Shown: positions 8,310 through 16,704, counted from the stretch's first letter. The stretch: DNA of 64,000 nucleotides from Synechococcus sp. WH 7805 (GCF_000153285.1 NZ_CH724168.1:169823-233822); one strand, 5' to 3'. Numbers and translations are program-made. The notes: generated by a model from the sequence alone, not told the origin.

Positions 8310-8476
8310 CTGAGGATGCCGTGGCCGGTGAGGGCTTCGGTGAGAACGCCGATCACGAAACCGAGCATGGCCACGCGGCCGTTGAGCAGTTCAGCGCGCA
8401 CCATGCGCTCACCTTGGATCTGGGCGGCAGCAGCGTCCTGGAACCAGGCATCTCTGTTGGAAGAAGTGGAATCCAT
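8276..8476 (-). CDS. hli: High-light-inducible protein (Hli)
   Basis: Hli proteins are single-helix relatives of plant light-harvesting proteins that bind chlorophyll and carotenoid and protect photosystem assembly under stress. The 66-residue sequence carries the chlorophyll-binding helix ERMVRAELLNGRVAMLGFV (E-x(2)-N-G-R core), then a short tail. The start was set at MDSTSS; an ATG two codons upstream is also open. Confidence 0.9.
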   Translation of the reverse strand: MDSTSSNRDAWFQDAAAAQIQGERMVRAELLNGRVAMLGFVIGVLTEALTGHGILSQITFGVLGLS

Positions 8477-8536
8477 GGTCAAGTGTCGATTAACAGAACG
8501 TTACGACTCTTTGTTAAGGAATGCAACGCTCCTGGC

Positions 8537-9151
8537 TCAAGGCCAGGCCTGGCTCAAGGGCAGCAGATCTCCCTTGGTGTCGTAGCGACGCACCATCTGC
8601 CGCACTGTTCCATCAGGAAGGGTCCAGCGCAGCCCGCAGGCGGTGGCGTCGCCCGCCTGGCGATCGCGCTGGTCCAGAAGCAGTTCAACGCCCTCTTCGG
8701 GTTCCCAGATCAGCAGGTCCTCCGCGCTGTGCGCGGGGCACTGAAGTGGCTCCGTTGGTGCCTCGGGTTTCCTGGTGCCTTCGATTTCTACGACATACAC
8801 CACCTGCTCCAATCCGCTCACTCCATGACGCACCACGATCCTTCTGCGCGCTTGCTGGTGCACCACGCAGAGTTCCGCCACCCAGTTCCAGGGCGTGATG
8901 CTGGCCGGGCCAAGAGACCAACCACCGTTGGGGCTCACTTGCATGGTGGGTGGCAGGGTTTGAAAGGTCATCGACCGCTGCTGGCCGGTGTGCTCGTAGG
9001 AGAGACAGGTCTGAATCAGCCCGTCGGACTCCTTCACCGACAGTGATGTGGGGAAGCGAGCCTGCTCATGGCCATCGCCGTTGAGACGGATGAAGCACCC
9101 CGCCCAACGGCCGATGTTGTGCTGCAGCAACGCTGCCCGTTGGTCGTGCAT
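8537..9151 (-). CDS. DUF3598 lipocalin-like protein
   Basis: Open with MHDQRAALLQHNIGRWAGCFIRL-type start (first block residues 1-20), this 204-residue protein follows the DUF3598 family. The N-terminal QHNIGRWAG box is followed by alternating beta-strands and a conserved ending RQMVRRYD. The family is cyanobacterial, with a lipocalin-like barrel and unknown ligand. The longer in-frame ATG at 9175 adds eight residues and is less likely. Confidence 0.7.
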   Translation of the reverse strand: MHDQRAALLQHNIGRWAGCFIRLNGDGHEQARFPTSLSVKESDGLIQTCLSYEHTGQQRSMTFQTLPPTMQVSPNGGWSLGPASITPWNWVAELCVVHQQARRRIVVRHGVSGLEQVVYVVEIEGTRKPEAPTEPLQCPAHSAEDLLIWEPEEGVELLLDQRDRQAGDATACGLRWTLPDGTVRQMVRRYDTKGDLLPLSQAWP

Positions 9152-9230
9152 GGCGGCTGGGGAGGAGCTGAGCACGTTCAGGTTGGCGCGCCGTCAGGGA
9201 CGATGGAGTCTCAAGCCCCTGCTCGGAGCC

Positions 9231-9458
9231 ATGGCCCCCTCACCTGTGCAGGCGTTTCTGGCCCATCTCAGCCGTGACCCTCGCCTGCAGGCGCAGGTTC
9301 AGGCCTCCGTCACCGCTGACGAGGTGGCTCTACTGGCCCAGCAGCTCGGCTATGCAGTGTCCGGGAGTGATCTGCTGCTGCTCTCAGGCCGCAGCGTTGA
9401 TGGTGTGCGGGTAACCCGCGTGGATCACCCGGGGGAATACCCCGGGCGTTACTACTGA
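9231..9458 (+). CDS. Nif11-domain small protein
   Basis: The 75-residue sequence follows the Nif11 pattern: SPVQAFLAHLSRDPRLQAQVQ, then ADEVALLAQQLGYAVSGSDLL. In picocyanobacteria the domain occurs both as the leader of lanthipeptide precursors and as a free-standing protein. Here the C-terminus (HPGEYPGRYY) has no GG cleavage site and no cysteine/serine core, so a RiPP precursor is unlikely. The start was chosen by the domain start. Confidence 0.7.
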   Translation: MAPSPVQAFLAHLSRDPRLQAQVQASVTADEVALLAQQLGYAVSGSDLLLLSGRSVDGVRVTRVDHPGEYPGRYY

Positions 9459-9465
9459 AGCCGGC

Positions 9466-9774
9466 TCAGCTCACGTGCAGGGCCAGGAAGGCATCGTCGA
9501 GGGCGGTCATCTCGGCCTCGTCGTCCTGAAAGCAGCTTCCGTAGAGCAGGTTGAGGATGCGACCTACCTCCATGTCGCGATCGGCGACCTCCTGCCAGAG
9601 GCGCTGGCTCAGCACGGCGTCGGCCAGAACGAACTGCGCCTGCACGAGCTCGCGTGTGATGGCGAAGTAGCTCTGACGGTCATTGCGCAGGCGGCACTCG
9701 GCGGTCGGCTGGGCAGTCGTTAACTGATCCTGTTGCGTGCGAAGACGGGCCGTCTTGGTTGAGGACTGGTTCAT
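9466..9774 (-). CDS. Hypothetical protein, 102 residues
   Basis: A soluble, helical protein with a basic, threonine/glutamine-rich N-terminus (about 1-35) and an acidic C-terminal half (DDEAEMTALDDAF). Convergent with the Nif11 gene, with 7 bases between stops. No domain recognised; composition is gene-like throughout. Confidence 0.7.
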   Translation of the reverse strand: MNQSSTKTARLRTQQDQLTTAQPTAECRLRNDRQSYFAITRELVQAQFVLADAVLSQRLWQEVADRDMEVGRILNLLYGSCFQDDEAEMTALDDAFLALHVS

Positions 9775-9843
9775 ACTGCGCTCCTAGGACCTTCCCTTCA
9801 GTGTTGTGCCCTGTATCAAAAGGCACAATCAGCGTTCATACCC

Positions 9844-10062
9844 ATGCCTGCAAGTGAGCTCATTCACGAACTGAACGGCAAGCCCATCAGGATTTCCGTT
9901 CCCAGCGATCGCCTCGTGGTGGATCGGGTGGCCAGGCACATGCAGCGACGGCTTGCCGAGAACGATTGGCGTCCCTATGGCTCGCAAGCCGACGCTCTCC
10001 AGGCCTGGGCGCGCCTGGGTGGCATCCGCGTGGATGTGCTCCGTGCCCTGGATCTGCTGTGA
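9844..10062 (+). CDS. Hypothetical protein, 72 residues
   Basis: The soluble sequence MPASELIHELNGKP ... is rich in arginine and aspartate, with no recognisable domain. Its stop codon overlaps the GTG start of the next gene (GTGA), so the two are translationally coupled. Confidence 0.75.
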   Translation: MPASELIHELNGKPIRISVPSDRLVVDRVARHMQRRLAENDWRPYGSQADALQAWARLGGIRVDVLRALDLL

Positions 10063-10310
10063 GCAGCCCCGTTGACCGTTTTGATTCCGTCGATCTCGAC
10101 CGAATCATTGAAATGGCCTGGGAAGACCGCACCACCTTTGAGGCCATTCAGGCTCAGTTCGGCATCAGCGAACCGGAGGTAATCGCCATCATGCGCCATG
10201 CGCTCAAACCCTCCTCTTTCCGGATGTGGCGCAAGCGCGTGAGCGGACGTCGAACGAAGCACGGGATGACCAGTCGGTCGTCTCGCTTCCGCGCCAGCGG
10301 CCACCATTAG
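10059..10310 (+). CDS. TIGR03643/DUF2805 family protein
   Basis: Read from the GTG at 10059, the 83-residue protein contains DRIIEMAWEDRTTFEAIQAQFG and EVIAIMRHALKPSSFRMWRKRVSGR. This is the defining block of the DUF2805/TIGR03643 family, probably a helix-turn-helix-like fold. Function unknown. It overlaps the preceding gene by four bases. Longer in-frame starts upstream would run through that gene and are rejected. Confidence 0.85.
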   Translation: MSSPVDRFDSVDLDRIIEMAWEDRTTFEAIQAQFGISEPEVIAIMRHALKPSSFRMWRKRVSGRRTKHGMTSRSSRFRASGHH

Positions 10311-10340
10311 TGGCAGGCTGAAACGGACGCCCACCTCACC

Positions 10341-10610
10341 ATGAAGCAGTTGCCGGGCCGTCGCCGGCCGAAGTGGATCCAACAACTGGCTGCAACGGCC
10401 GTCGCTGTTGTGGCCACGATCTGGTTGATCACCCTGCTTCCCGTGCTGCTGTTTGTCGGCCTGATCGCGGGGTTGCTGCTGATCCCCGTGCTCAGGAAGC
10501 TGAGGCTCGAGATGGAGCAGCTGGAGCGCCAGCAGCGAGGAGAGCCACCGCTCCCCAGAGATGTCACGCCCTGGCACCGCAGGGTCTGGAATCAATGGCG
10601 TGCCCGCTGA
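10341..10610 (+). CDS. Small membrane protein, 89 residues
   Basis: A basic N-terminus (KQLPGRRRPKW) precedes one long or two short hydrophobic helices (about 16-50). A charged, helical cytoplasmic tail with EMEQLERQQRGE follows. It lies 30 bases after the DUF2805 gene on the same strand and may share its transcript. Function unknown. Confidence 0.7.
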   Translation: MKQLPGRRRPKWIQQLAATAVAVVATIWLITLLPVLLFVGLIAGLLLIPVLRKLRLEMEQLERQQRGEPPLPRDVTPWHRRVWNQWRAR

Positions 10611-10769
10611 ACCGAGTTCAGCACGAAAGCAGAGCGCGTTTTCCCCATCGCTCATGGAGTTCACCCTTGCGCAGCATCGCTGCGTTCGAGGCATCTGGCT
10701 TCAGGATGGCGTCCAAGGCGGAGGCCCGCCCTGTCGTTTCGGATTTCCGCGCTGAGCAGGCCAGTGCCG

Positions 10770-10810
10770 TTGCGAGTAGAGCGAAGGAGCCTGTTTCGCT
10801 CTACTCGCAA
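10770..10810. other. Perfect 16-bp hairpin
   Basis: Arms 10770-10785 and 10795-10810 are exact reverse complements around a 9-base loop. There is no T-run. It stands at the left edge of copy C of the dispersed element, in the same relative place as the 391-427 hairpin of copy A but with unrelated sequence, which suggests compensatory change or independent origin. Confidence 0.75.
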
Positions 10811-11266
10811 AGAGGAAGGCCGCCCCTCCCGATGGAAAGACGGCCTAGGTCGCTCGTTCATGCATCGTTCAACCCTTGAATGAACAGGGGTTGAGAGGCC
10901 CGCCCACCTACGACAGGAATGGGGTGGTCTCTCTTATTCCTCGCTTCCGACACCACCTGTCCTTTGATTCCCGTAGAGGGCAGAGGTCAAGTCGTAGTGC
11001 CATTTCTGGCGAGGGTCGAAGCGTCTGGCGTGGCGGCACCTGGGGCCATTTAGTCCAGGGGTGTGGCTGATGAAGCTCCGGGGCACCTGTGGCGGTGCAA
11101 GTTGGAGTGTCGATTGGTGTGGCGCTCAGTTGATGCCTACCAAAGGACCAGCCTCACTGATGTGTGGAAACTGTTGGAGCAGGGGCCAAAAAGTCAGGTT
11201 GCTTCTGCTGTTTGCTCAGGTGGAGTGTTGTCCGTCATGGGCTCCTCCGATCTCGATGGACATACT
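10770..11266. repeat. Dispersed non-coding element, copy C
   Basis: This third and longest copy has the perfect hairpin, then a second hairpin (AAGGCCGCC ... GACGGCCT, about 10816-10850) followed by CGCTCGTTCATGCATC, then a spacer with an imperfect GGTGGT/ACCACC inverted repeat (about 10914-10961). The conserved body runs from 11012 to 11266 with GGGGCACCTGTGGC, TGGAGTGTCGAT, GGAAACTGTTGGAGCAGGGG and CTCCTCCGATCTCGATG. No coding frame is shared with copies A or B. Confidence 0.75.
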
Positions 11267-11627
11267 TTCCACCCGTCAGTAGTTAATGGCTATCCGAGTT
11301 AACGCTCATTGCCCTCCAGGGCGAATTGGTTGAGTGTGGGAATGGCGTGCCGCCCGGTTGGACCTGGGAGTTCCAGGCCAGTGGCCACACGATTCCCCCA
11401 TCCGCTCCTGATGTGGTTTCAGCCGCTGGCTGGTTGTCGTGTTCTGAATCAAGTGCCCCCCATCACGGCGATGCCGGTTGGGAATAATTCATTGGTCTTT
11501 GATCGTGCTGAAGGGAGATGGTTAAAGCACTTGCTGCATTAATAGATGTCCGCCGATGAGTGATTCTTTTTGAAAAGATAAATACTTATCTAGGTGATGC
11601 CTTGGAAGTCATTGTAGGTGAATCTTG
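11267..11627. other. Gap without a supported gene
   Basis: About 360 bases between repeat copy C and the HNH module. One plus-strand frame is open from 11287 to 11487 and reads like a protein (GVPPGWTWEF) but has no usual start codon, so it may be a relic. The right part becomes AT-rich towards the HNH gene. Confidence 0.5.
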
Positions 11628-12299
11628 TTAGAGCATCATCTCTTTTTGAATCGAAGAAAATGCGCTTGAAAAGCATTCAATTTTTTCTCCTTCCTTGGCC
11701 TTAATCCAGTCGTTGATGGCTTTGATGTATAAATCTTCTGTCTCTTTGTACCATGATCTGCGCGTGATAAAGGCGTGTATGGCTGGGCTGATTGCGACAA
11801 CATTTTCGGGGTGGTAGGTGAGCTCTGGATAGTCTTTCCGAGGGAGTAGGTGGTGAAGGTCGGTGGGGATAGAGTTTGTGAGAAAACATCTTGTCAATTC
11901 CCTGCCAGGATTCTCTTGGCGATATCGCCATGTGTTCCAGCGATTCTCTTGAGCATCATCTGAATTCAGGCCGATATCAACAGCAAACTTATCGGCTAAT
12001 GCTTGAAGCCATTGGCTTATTCCTCCGCGTTTTTTTGTGGCGGCAAGCGTCCAGCCATAGGTGCGCAGGTCTTCGTTGGTGATAAATCCTTTGTCGTCGC
12101 ATCTGCAGTAGAACTCTTCTTTAGCTTCGTCGATCGATGCTTGATCGCTTTCGTTGGGCAATTGTTTCAAGTGCCTCAAGTAGATGACTTCGAGTATTGC
12201 AAGCAGTTCGGAATTGTCGATCTCAGTGATTGAGCTTTGAAAAAAACATTCCTGGCAGTAGCCCCTTTTCTTCGCAGTATTTTTTTCCTGGGAAGACAT
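11628..12299 (-). CDS. HNH-type endonuclease domain protein
   Basis: The C-terminal third of this 223-residue protein carries an HNH-like core: DLHHLLPRK (H149, H150), N166 in HPENVV, and H175 in AIHAF. This His-Me finger fold cuts DNA or RNA with one metal ion. The N-terminal half has two cysteine pairs (YCQEC, YCRC) that might bind zinc. The gene is AT-richer than its neighbours, pointing to transfer. Its first 77 bases overlap the upstream frame, and fusing the two frames by one base inside A7 or T7 would give one longer protein. Confidence 0.65.
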   Translation of the reverse strand: MSSQEKNTAKKRGYCQECFFQSSITEIDNSELLAILEVIYLRHLKQLPNESDQASIDEAKEEFYCRCDDKGFITNEDLRTYGWTLAATKKRGGISQWLQALADKFAVDIGLNSDDAQENRWNTWRYRQENPGRELTRCFLTNSIPTDLHHLLPRKDYPELTYHPENVVAISPAIHAFITRRSWYKETEDLYIKAINDWIKAKEGEKIECFSSAFSSIQKEMML

Positions 12300-12693
12300 G
12301 AAGGCACATGAATGAGATGGCCGTGTATCCTTTATTGCTCCATTGTTTGTAGTTGCCGGGCAAGAGCTCTAGGTGCCTTTTGGTTAGGTAATTGCGCATG
12401 AACTCTGATGCTTTCATTTGTAAAAGTTTTTTCGCTGCATCCTGTTTGCTTAGCAAGATTTGTTGTTCTTCTTCTATTGAATATTTGAACATTGCTCCCA
12501 GCACGTCGGACGCTTGCTTTGGATGCATTTCAAGAGATGGGGTCCAATAATCTCTATTAAGAACCTTTTTAACTCTGTCTTTTTTTAGCCAGTTGTCTAA
12601 ATCGTATCTCTCGAGTCCCGGATACTTTTCTTTGATAAGCCTGAAGGGCGCCCATTTGTTTCTGATGAGGAACGCTTTCCAGTCTTCCTCCAT
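12223..12693 (-). CDS. Hypothetical partner of HNH protein, 156 residues
   Basis: A lysine-rich soluble protein (MEEDWKAFLIRNKW ...) with no domain I recognise. The low GC content matches the HNH gene just downstream, with which it shares a 77-base overlap in another frame. It may be a separate coupled gene, or the N-terminal half of one HNH protein split by a homopolymer length change (seven A at 12280-12286 or seven T at 12240-12246, in minus-strand sense). Confidence 0.55.
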   Translation of the reverse strand: MEEDWKAFLIRNKWAPFRLIKEKYPGLERYDLDNWLKKDRVKKVLNRDYWTPSLEMHPKQASDVLGAMFKYSIEEEQQILLSKQDAAKKLLQMKASEFMRNYLTKRHLELLPGNYKQWSNKGYTAISFMCLHVFPGKKYCEEKGLLPGMFFSKLNH

Positions 12694-12859
12694 GTCAAGA
12701 AGTCCTGTCGGTGGTAGGTGTCCCTGGACGCTAGGTCTTGGCGAGTCAAGGCTGATGGCCTTTTCGATGACTGCCGCTGATTAGAGAGTTAGCTAGTGGG
12801 CTTCCTTAGAGGATTTTCAATATGACATTTAGCTTGTTTGCCCTCGCCAGACTGGGTTC

Positions 12860-13853
12860 ATGGCGAAGAAGGCAACAGCACCAGCGGTTCAAGCCGGGCC
12901 AGAGATACGGGAGCCGACGCAGACGCAGGCCTTGATGCTCGTTTGCTGATGTCCTTTTTGTGATCAGTGCCAGGGGGACCGGCAAGAGCTGAGGCATTGT
13001 TCTGGTGGTAGCCAGGGACGCCGCTCATTTCCAGGACAAATACAGCTGCCTGATCACCAGAACGACCTTCCAAGGCTTGACCGAACTACAGGGGTTGCTC
13101 TGGCGGTATTTGTCGGTGGTGTTTCCGGGAACGAGCTACTCCGGGGCCGACATGACCTTCAGGCTGGGCGGCAAGGGGATGGCCTATGGCAAGGTCGAAT
13201 TGGCTTACACCGGCGCCGGCCTGGGTGAACAGGTGAAGGCTTTGGCCAGGCTGCAGGGTCGATCGTTTATCTGCGCCATCCACGATGAGGTTGGCAACCA
13301 CTTCGATGCGGCGTTGATCGACAGTGCTGCTGCAACTTTGCGTGGTCCCGCCTGTGTACCGTCCCTGACGATCCTTTTGGCTAACCCTGGTGGGCCGTTC
13401 CATCCTGATCTGCAGGCCAATTATGGGATCCCTGCTGGTTATCTAAAACCCGGACGGGCCAGTCGGCTCTTTTCAGAGGATCTAGGGAAGCACTGCATCT
13501 TTGCCACGTTCACGGCGGCATCGAACCAGCACATCGACCTGAATCAGTACATCCGCAACATCAAGGTTGCTTGTGCTGATGATCCGGCACTGTTGGATGC
13601 TTGGCCCCACGGCCGGCTGGACGTTGACATCGCCGGGGCCTTCTTTGCCGGGGCCTTCTTTGGCTCAAGTTTCAGCGTGCGCCGGAGCCTTCGAGATATG
13701 AGGCTTGGAGGGATTGATCCTGCTGACCTGCGTCGGGCCTTTGTCTGCATGGACTGGGGATACTCTGCGCCAACGGTGGCCTACCTGTGTTGCTGGATGA
13801 GTTCTACGTGGCTGCTTCTACCGCTGGTGGTCAACGCGATTGGACCTCAGTGA
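12860..13853 (+). pseudogene. Decayed phage terminase large subunit
   Basis: Terminase large subunits are the ATPase-nuclease motors that package phage DNA. In the main frame, the Walker A box SARGTGKS (12966-12989) is followed directly by an in-frame TGA (12990). The frame then stays open from the GTG at 13005 with terminase blocks: TRTTFQGL, a Walker B-like ICAIHDEVGN, SLTILLANPGGP and CMDWGY. An N-terminal piece from the ATG at 12860 is in a different frame. A further shift near 13790 moves the sequence into the next frame. Stop plus frameshifts show it is dead. Confidence 0.7.
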
Positions 13854-14140
13854 TGCCAGTGGTGGCAGAGTTGAACGGCGCATGCAGCAGTGCCATGGAT
13901 GCCACGGACCCCCTCGACCAGGCCAAAGCCATCGCAGATGCGATCGAACAGATCGCCAAGCAGCTCACACCCGCTGTGATCCGCGCAGCGCGCAACGATG
14001 GCGGGGGGCGGAACGACCTCGACCGGATCGAATATGCCCTCGGCACCATCGGCAAGGCTTTGATCCTCACCGATTACACGATTGATGAGGAGAAAGATAT
14101 GGACAAGCTGAAGGCGTTCCGGGAATCCCAGCGGACCTGA
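13787..14140 (+). pseudogene. C-terminal terminase remnant joined to unknown sequence
   Basis: The first residues (LLDEFYVAAS) plausibly continue the terminase after a frameshift. The rest, an alanine/aspartate-rich helical stretch ending LKAFRESQRT, does not look like terminase and may come from another phage gene joined by deletion. It is open for 117 codons and could be expressed, but its origin is best read as prophage debris. Confidence 0.45.
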
Positions 14141-14218
14141 GGAGTGCAGCGGGTGTAGACCGGAACCACACGAGGACACTCCTCGACGTTCATCACAGTG
14201 TCGAGCTCTGAGCACCGC

Positions 14219-14557
14219 ATGCCACTGATCAATCTGCGCACGTCCCTTGCTTCCGTTGACGATGCGGATGGGTTGCTTCAGCAGCTGTCGTCGTTGCTGG
14301 CGGAGCAGACAGGCAAGCCCGAGGCCTATGTGATGACGTTGCTGGAAACCGGTGTGCCGATGACCTTCGCCGGCAGCCCCGAACCCTGCGCCTATGTGGA
14401 GGTGAAGTCGATCGGCGCCCTACGCCCCCCAGCCATGACCGCGGCCTTCTGCGATCTGATCAGTGCTCGAACCGGGGTTCCAGCCAACAGGATTTACATC
14501 GGCTTTGAGGATGTGCCAGCAAGCTGCTGGGGCTGGAACGGATCCACGTTCGGTTGA
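14219..14557 (+). CDS. MIF/phenylpyruvate tautomerase-like protein
   Basis: The start at 14219 gives MPLINLRTSL, placing proline directly after the initiator methionine, as needed for the catalytic Pro1 of the tautomerase superfamily. Typical MIF blocks follow: YVMTLLETGVPMTFAGS, CAYVEVKSIGAL, NRIYIGFEDV, and the C-terminal WGWNGSTFG. Its length of 112 residues is normal. Cyanobacterial members are trimeric tautomerases of uncertain substrate. Confidence 0.92.
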   Translation: MPLINLRTSLASVDDADGLLQQLSSLLAEQTGKPEAYVMTLLETGVPMTFAGSPEPCAYVEVKSIGALRPPAMTAAFCDLISARTGVPANRIYIGFEDVPASCWGWNGSTFG

Positions 14558-14562
14558 TTCCT

Positions 14563-15009
14563 TCAGTTCCCTTGAGGAACGAGGTCGATCACCACGGCGG
14601 TGGCTGTCGTTCCACTGGTGTTGCGCCAGCCGTGCAGAACACCGCTTGATTCAAAGACAGCGTCCCCAGCCTGTCGCTCGATCGCACGAACCCCAGCACC
14701 GTCTTGCCTGTATTCCACCAGTGTGCCGCTGAGGATGTAAGCAACCCCGGGCCTCTGCTCGTGTTCATGCCAGGCCACCGATCCACCGGGCAGGATCGTG
14801 ATGCGCCTGGTCCGTAGTTCCCGTCCTTGCAGCGCACTGAATTCCCGTTCGAGGTCGAGAGCTCCGAGTGGTTCCACGCGAATCTGGCGGGTTTCTGCTG
14901 GAGCACCTCCAACCGGTGGACGCAGCTCCTCGCTGGGGGTGACGGGATGGGCAATGGATCCAGTGGCCCATCCCGCCAGCAGGAGGAGCAGAGCACCTTG
15001 CCTGCGCAT
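14563..15009 (-). CDS. Secreted cupin-domain protein
   Basis: An N-terminal signal peptide (hydrophobic 6-20, cleavage near SIAHP) precedes a single cupin barrel (about 60-145). The metal-site pattern HEHEQRPGVAYILSG and the second box GVLHGWRN are visible. Cupins bind a metal and small molecule; the substrate is unknown. It is convergent with the MIF gene and preceded 6 bases upstream by a 55-residue gene on the same strand. Confidence 0.8.
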   Translation of the reverse strand: MRRQGALLLLLAGWATGSIAHPVTPSEELRPPVGGAPAETRQIRVEPLGALDLEREFSALQGRELRTRRITILPGGSVAWHEHEQRPGVAYILSGTLVEYRQDGAGVRAIERQAGDAVFESSGVLHGWRNTSGTTATAVVIDLVPQGN

Positions 15010-15015
15010 CCGGAA

Positions 15016-15183
15016 TCAACGCTGGCCGAACAGCTCATCCCAGCTGATGAGCTGAGATGACTGGTTCCGTTGGCCCTCGTTGGAGGGACTGAAGTGGGAG
15101 GGCTGACTGGTCGATGGACTAAGGGAACTCTGATGATTTGACAATGCAAAGTGTTGTCGTCCCTGACTGGCAGGACTCTTCAT
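15016..15183 (-). CDS. Small Ser/Gln-rich protein, 55 residues
   Basis: The ATG at 15183 has a GGAG ribosome-binding site 6-9 bases upstream. The product is rich in serine, glutamine and proline and ends SWDELFGQR. There is no signal or membrane segment and it is probably disordered. The stop is 6 bases before the cupin gene start, so the two likely share a transcript. Function unknown. Confidence 0.55.
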   Translation of the reverse strand: MKSPASQGRQHFALSNHQSSLSPSTSQPSHFSPSNEGQRNQSSQLISWDELFGQR

Positions 15184-15345
15184 GATGGTTTCTCCGTTGA
15201 GGTATCTGGATCGCGCTGAACGTTTGTTTCAGGCTCTCTCGGCGTGCAGGTGACATCTGTCAGACCTGCTTCACACGTACATGTTGCCACAAACAAGGGC
15301 TCATGTCGTGTTCAGGCCATACTTTGTGCCCCTCGTAGAAGCCCC

Positions 15346-15870
15346 ATGGCAGTTCTGGGACAGCAGGCCATTCTTCAGGCGATCGAGGCCGGCGTGATCA
15401 CGATCTCTCCCTTCGATCCTGAGCTGGTGGGGCCGGCGTCCGTGGATCTCACCCTGGCCGGAAGCTTCCGGGTGTTCCGCAAGGTGCATGAGGTGATCGC
15501 CGTCTGCGAAAACACCGACTACCGGGAGTTCACCGACAAGGTGGAGGTGCCAGACGGGGAGCACATCCTGATCATGCCCGGTGAAACGATTCTGGGAATC
15601 ACCCGGGAGCGTCTCAGGCTTGGTCCGGGGTTGTGCGGTTGGTTGGAGGGACGCAGTCGATTCGCCCGTCTGGGGCTGATGGTCCACATCAGTGCTCCGT
15701 TCATGGGGCCAGGCATCGACAGTCAGCAGGTGCTGGAGATGAGCAATTTCGGGCCGGCCCCCCTGGCCGTGGTTCCTGGTACAGCCATCTGCCAATTCAT
15801 CTTTCAGGAGCTCGATGGCGAGGAGCACTACGCAGGCCGTTTTGCCGGCCAGACCCAGCAGAGCTTCTGA
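15346..15870 (+). CDS. dcd: dCTP deaminase
   Basis: The enzyme deaminates dCTP to dUTP in thymidylate synthesis. The sequence carries the trimeric dUTPase-fold signatures: VGPASVDLTLAGSFRVFR, ILGITRERLRL, LEGRSRFARLGLMVH (with the family's active-site S-R-x-A-R), and GTAICQFIFQELD. The start at 15346 (MAVLGQQAIL) gives 174 residues, usual for the family. A longer in-frame extension upstream is not supported. Confidence 0.92.
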   Translation: MAVLGQQAILQAIEAGVITISPFDPELVGPASVDLTLAGSFRVFRKVHEVIAVCENTDYREFTDKVEVPDGEHILIMPGETILGITRERLRLGPGLCGWLEGRSRFARLGLMVHISAPFMGPGIDSQQVLEMSNFGPAPLAVVPGTAICQFIFQELDGEEHYAGRFAGQTQQSF

Positions 15871-15882
15871 TCGCGTGTTGAT

Positions 15883-16704
15883 TCAGTCGCCGATCATGCG
15901 CCGTCGCACCATGGCGTCCCACAGACGGGTTGGGATGAAGTGCTGAATCAGCGCTGATTCCGACGAGCTGCCGCAGCGGTAGCGCGGGCTTGGATCAGCC
16001 TCTGTGAGAGCTCGCTCGATGCAGGCGGCCACCACGTCGGGATCGGACCCTTGTCGGAAGCCTTCGGCCCAGGCCGTGGCGACGTTCTGCATCATCCTTC
16101 CCCAGACCGGATCATCGCCACCAGCCGCAAGTGAAGGCTGGCTGACGGCTTCAAAACCCGTGCGGATCAAGCCGGGTTCGATCACCACCACCTTCACGCC
16201 GAAGCTCTGCAGCTCCATGCGCAGCGCATCGCTCAAGGCTTCAACAGCGAACTTGCTGGCGCCATACCAGCCAGCTCCCGGTGTCACAAAACGACCGGCG
16301 ATGGATGAGATGTTCACGATCCGGCCTTGACCGCGGCTGCGCATCGCTGGCAGCAGCGCTTGGGTCAGGCCCATGAGCCCGAACACATTCACCTCAAACA
16401 TTGCCCGTGCCGCATCAAGCGGCATGGTTTCCAACGGTCCAACGTCGCCGTATCCGGCATTGTTCACAAGGGCATCAAGGCCGCCGCCGTGCTCCGCAAC
16501 CGCGTCACTGAGCGCTTGTCGGGAATCGGAATCCGTGATGTCGAGAGCATGCACAACGGCTCCCCGCCCGCGCAGGTCCTCCATGGCATCGACCCGTCGC
16601 GCTGCTGCATGAACGGTCCAGCCCCTCTTCAGCAGCTGCAGGGCCGTGATCCGGCCGATGCCGCTAGAGGCACCGGTGATCAGAACGGTTCGAGTGGTTG
16701 GCAT
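15883..16704 (-). CDS. Short-chain dehydrogenase/reductase
   Basis: A classical SDR with the nucleotide-binding TGASSGIGR near the N-terminus, NNAGYGD, the catalytic Ser in VNISSIAG and the YGASK box (Tyr and Lys). At 273 residues it is typical. The substrate is not predictable. It starts 3 bases after the sodC stop on the same strand, so the two probably share an operon. Confidence 0.92.
   Translation of the reverse strand: MPTTRTVLITGASSGIGRITALQLLKRGWTVHAAARRVDAMEDLRGRGAVVHALDITDSDSRQALSDAVAEHGGGLDALVNNAGYGDVGPLETMPLDAARAMFEVNVFGLMGLTQALLPAMRSRGQGRIVNISSIAGRFVTPGAGWYGASKFAVEALSDALRMELQSFGVKVVVIEPGLIRTGFEAVSQPSLAAGGDDPVWGRMMQNVATAWAEGFRQGSDPDVVAACIERALTEADPSPRYRCGSSSESALIQHFIPTRLWDAMVRRRMIGD

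Noticed and set aside
9231-9458. Nif11 protein as a lanthipeptide (prochlorosin-like) precursor
   Set aside because: No double-glycine cleavage site and no Cys/Ser/Thr core at the C-terminus, and no LanM-type gene in the window.
11287-11487. Open plus-strand frame with protein-like sequence (GVPPGWTWEF)
   Set aside because: No ATG, GTG or TTG at a sensible place and no family; noted only as a possible relic in the gap entry.
12266-12290. Slippery A-AAA-AAA heptamer as a programmed -1 frameshift site
   Set aside because: The HNH frame lies in the +1 (or -2) direction relative to the upstream frame, so a standard -1 shift would not join the two proteins.
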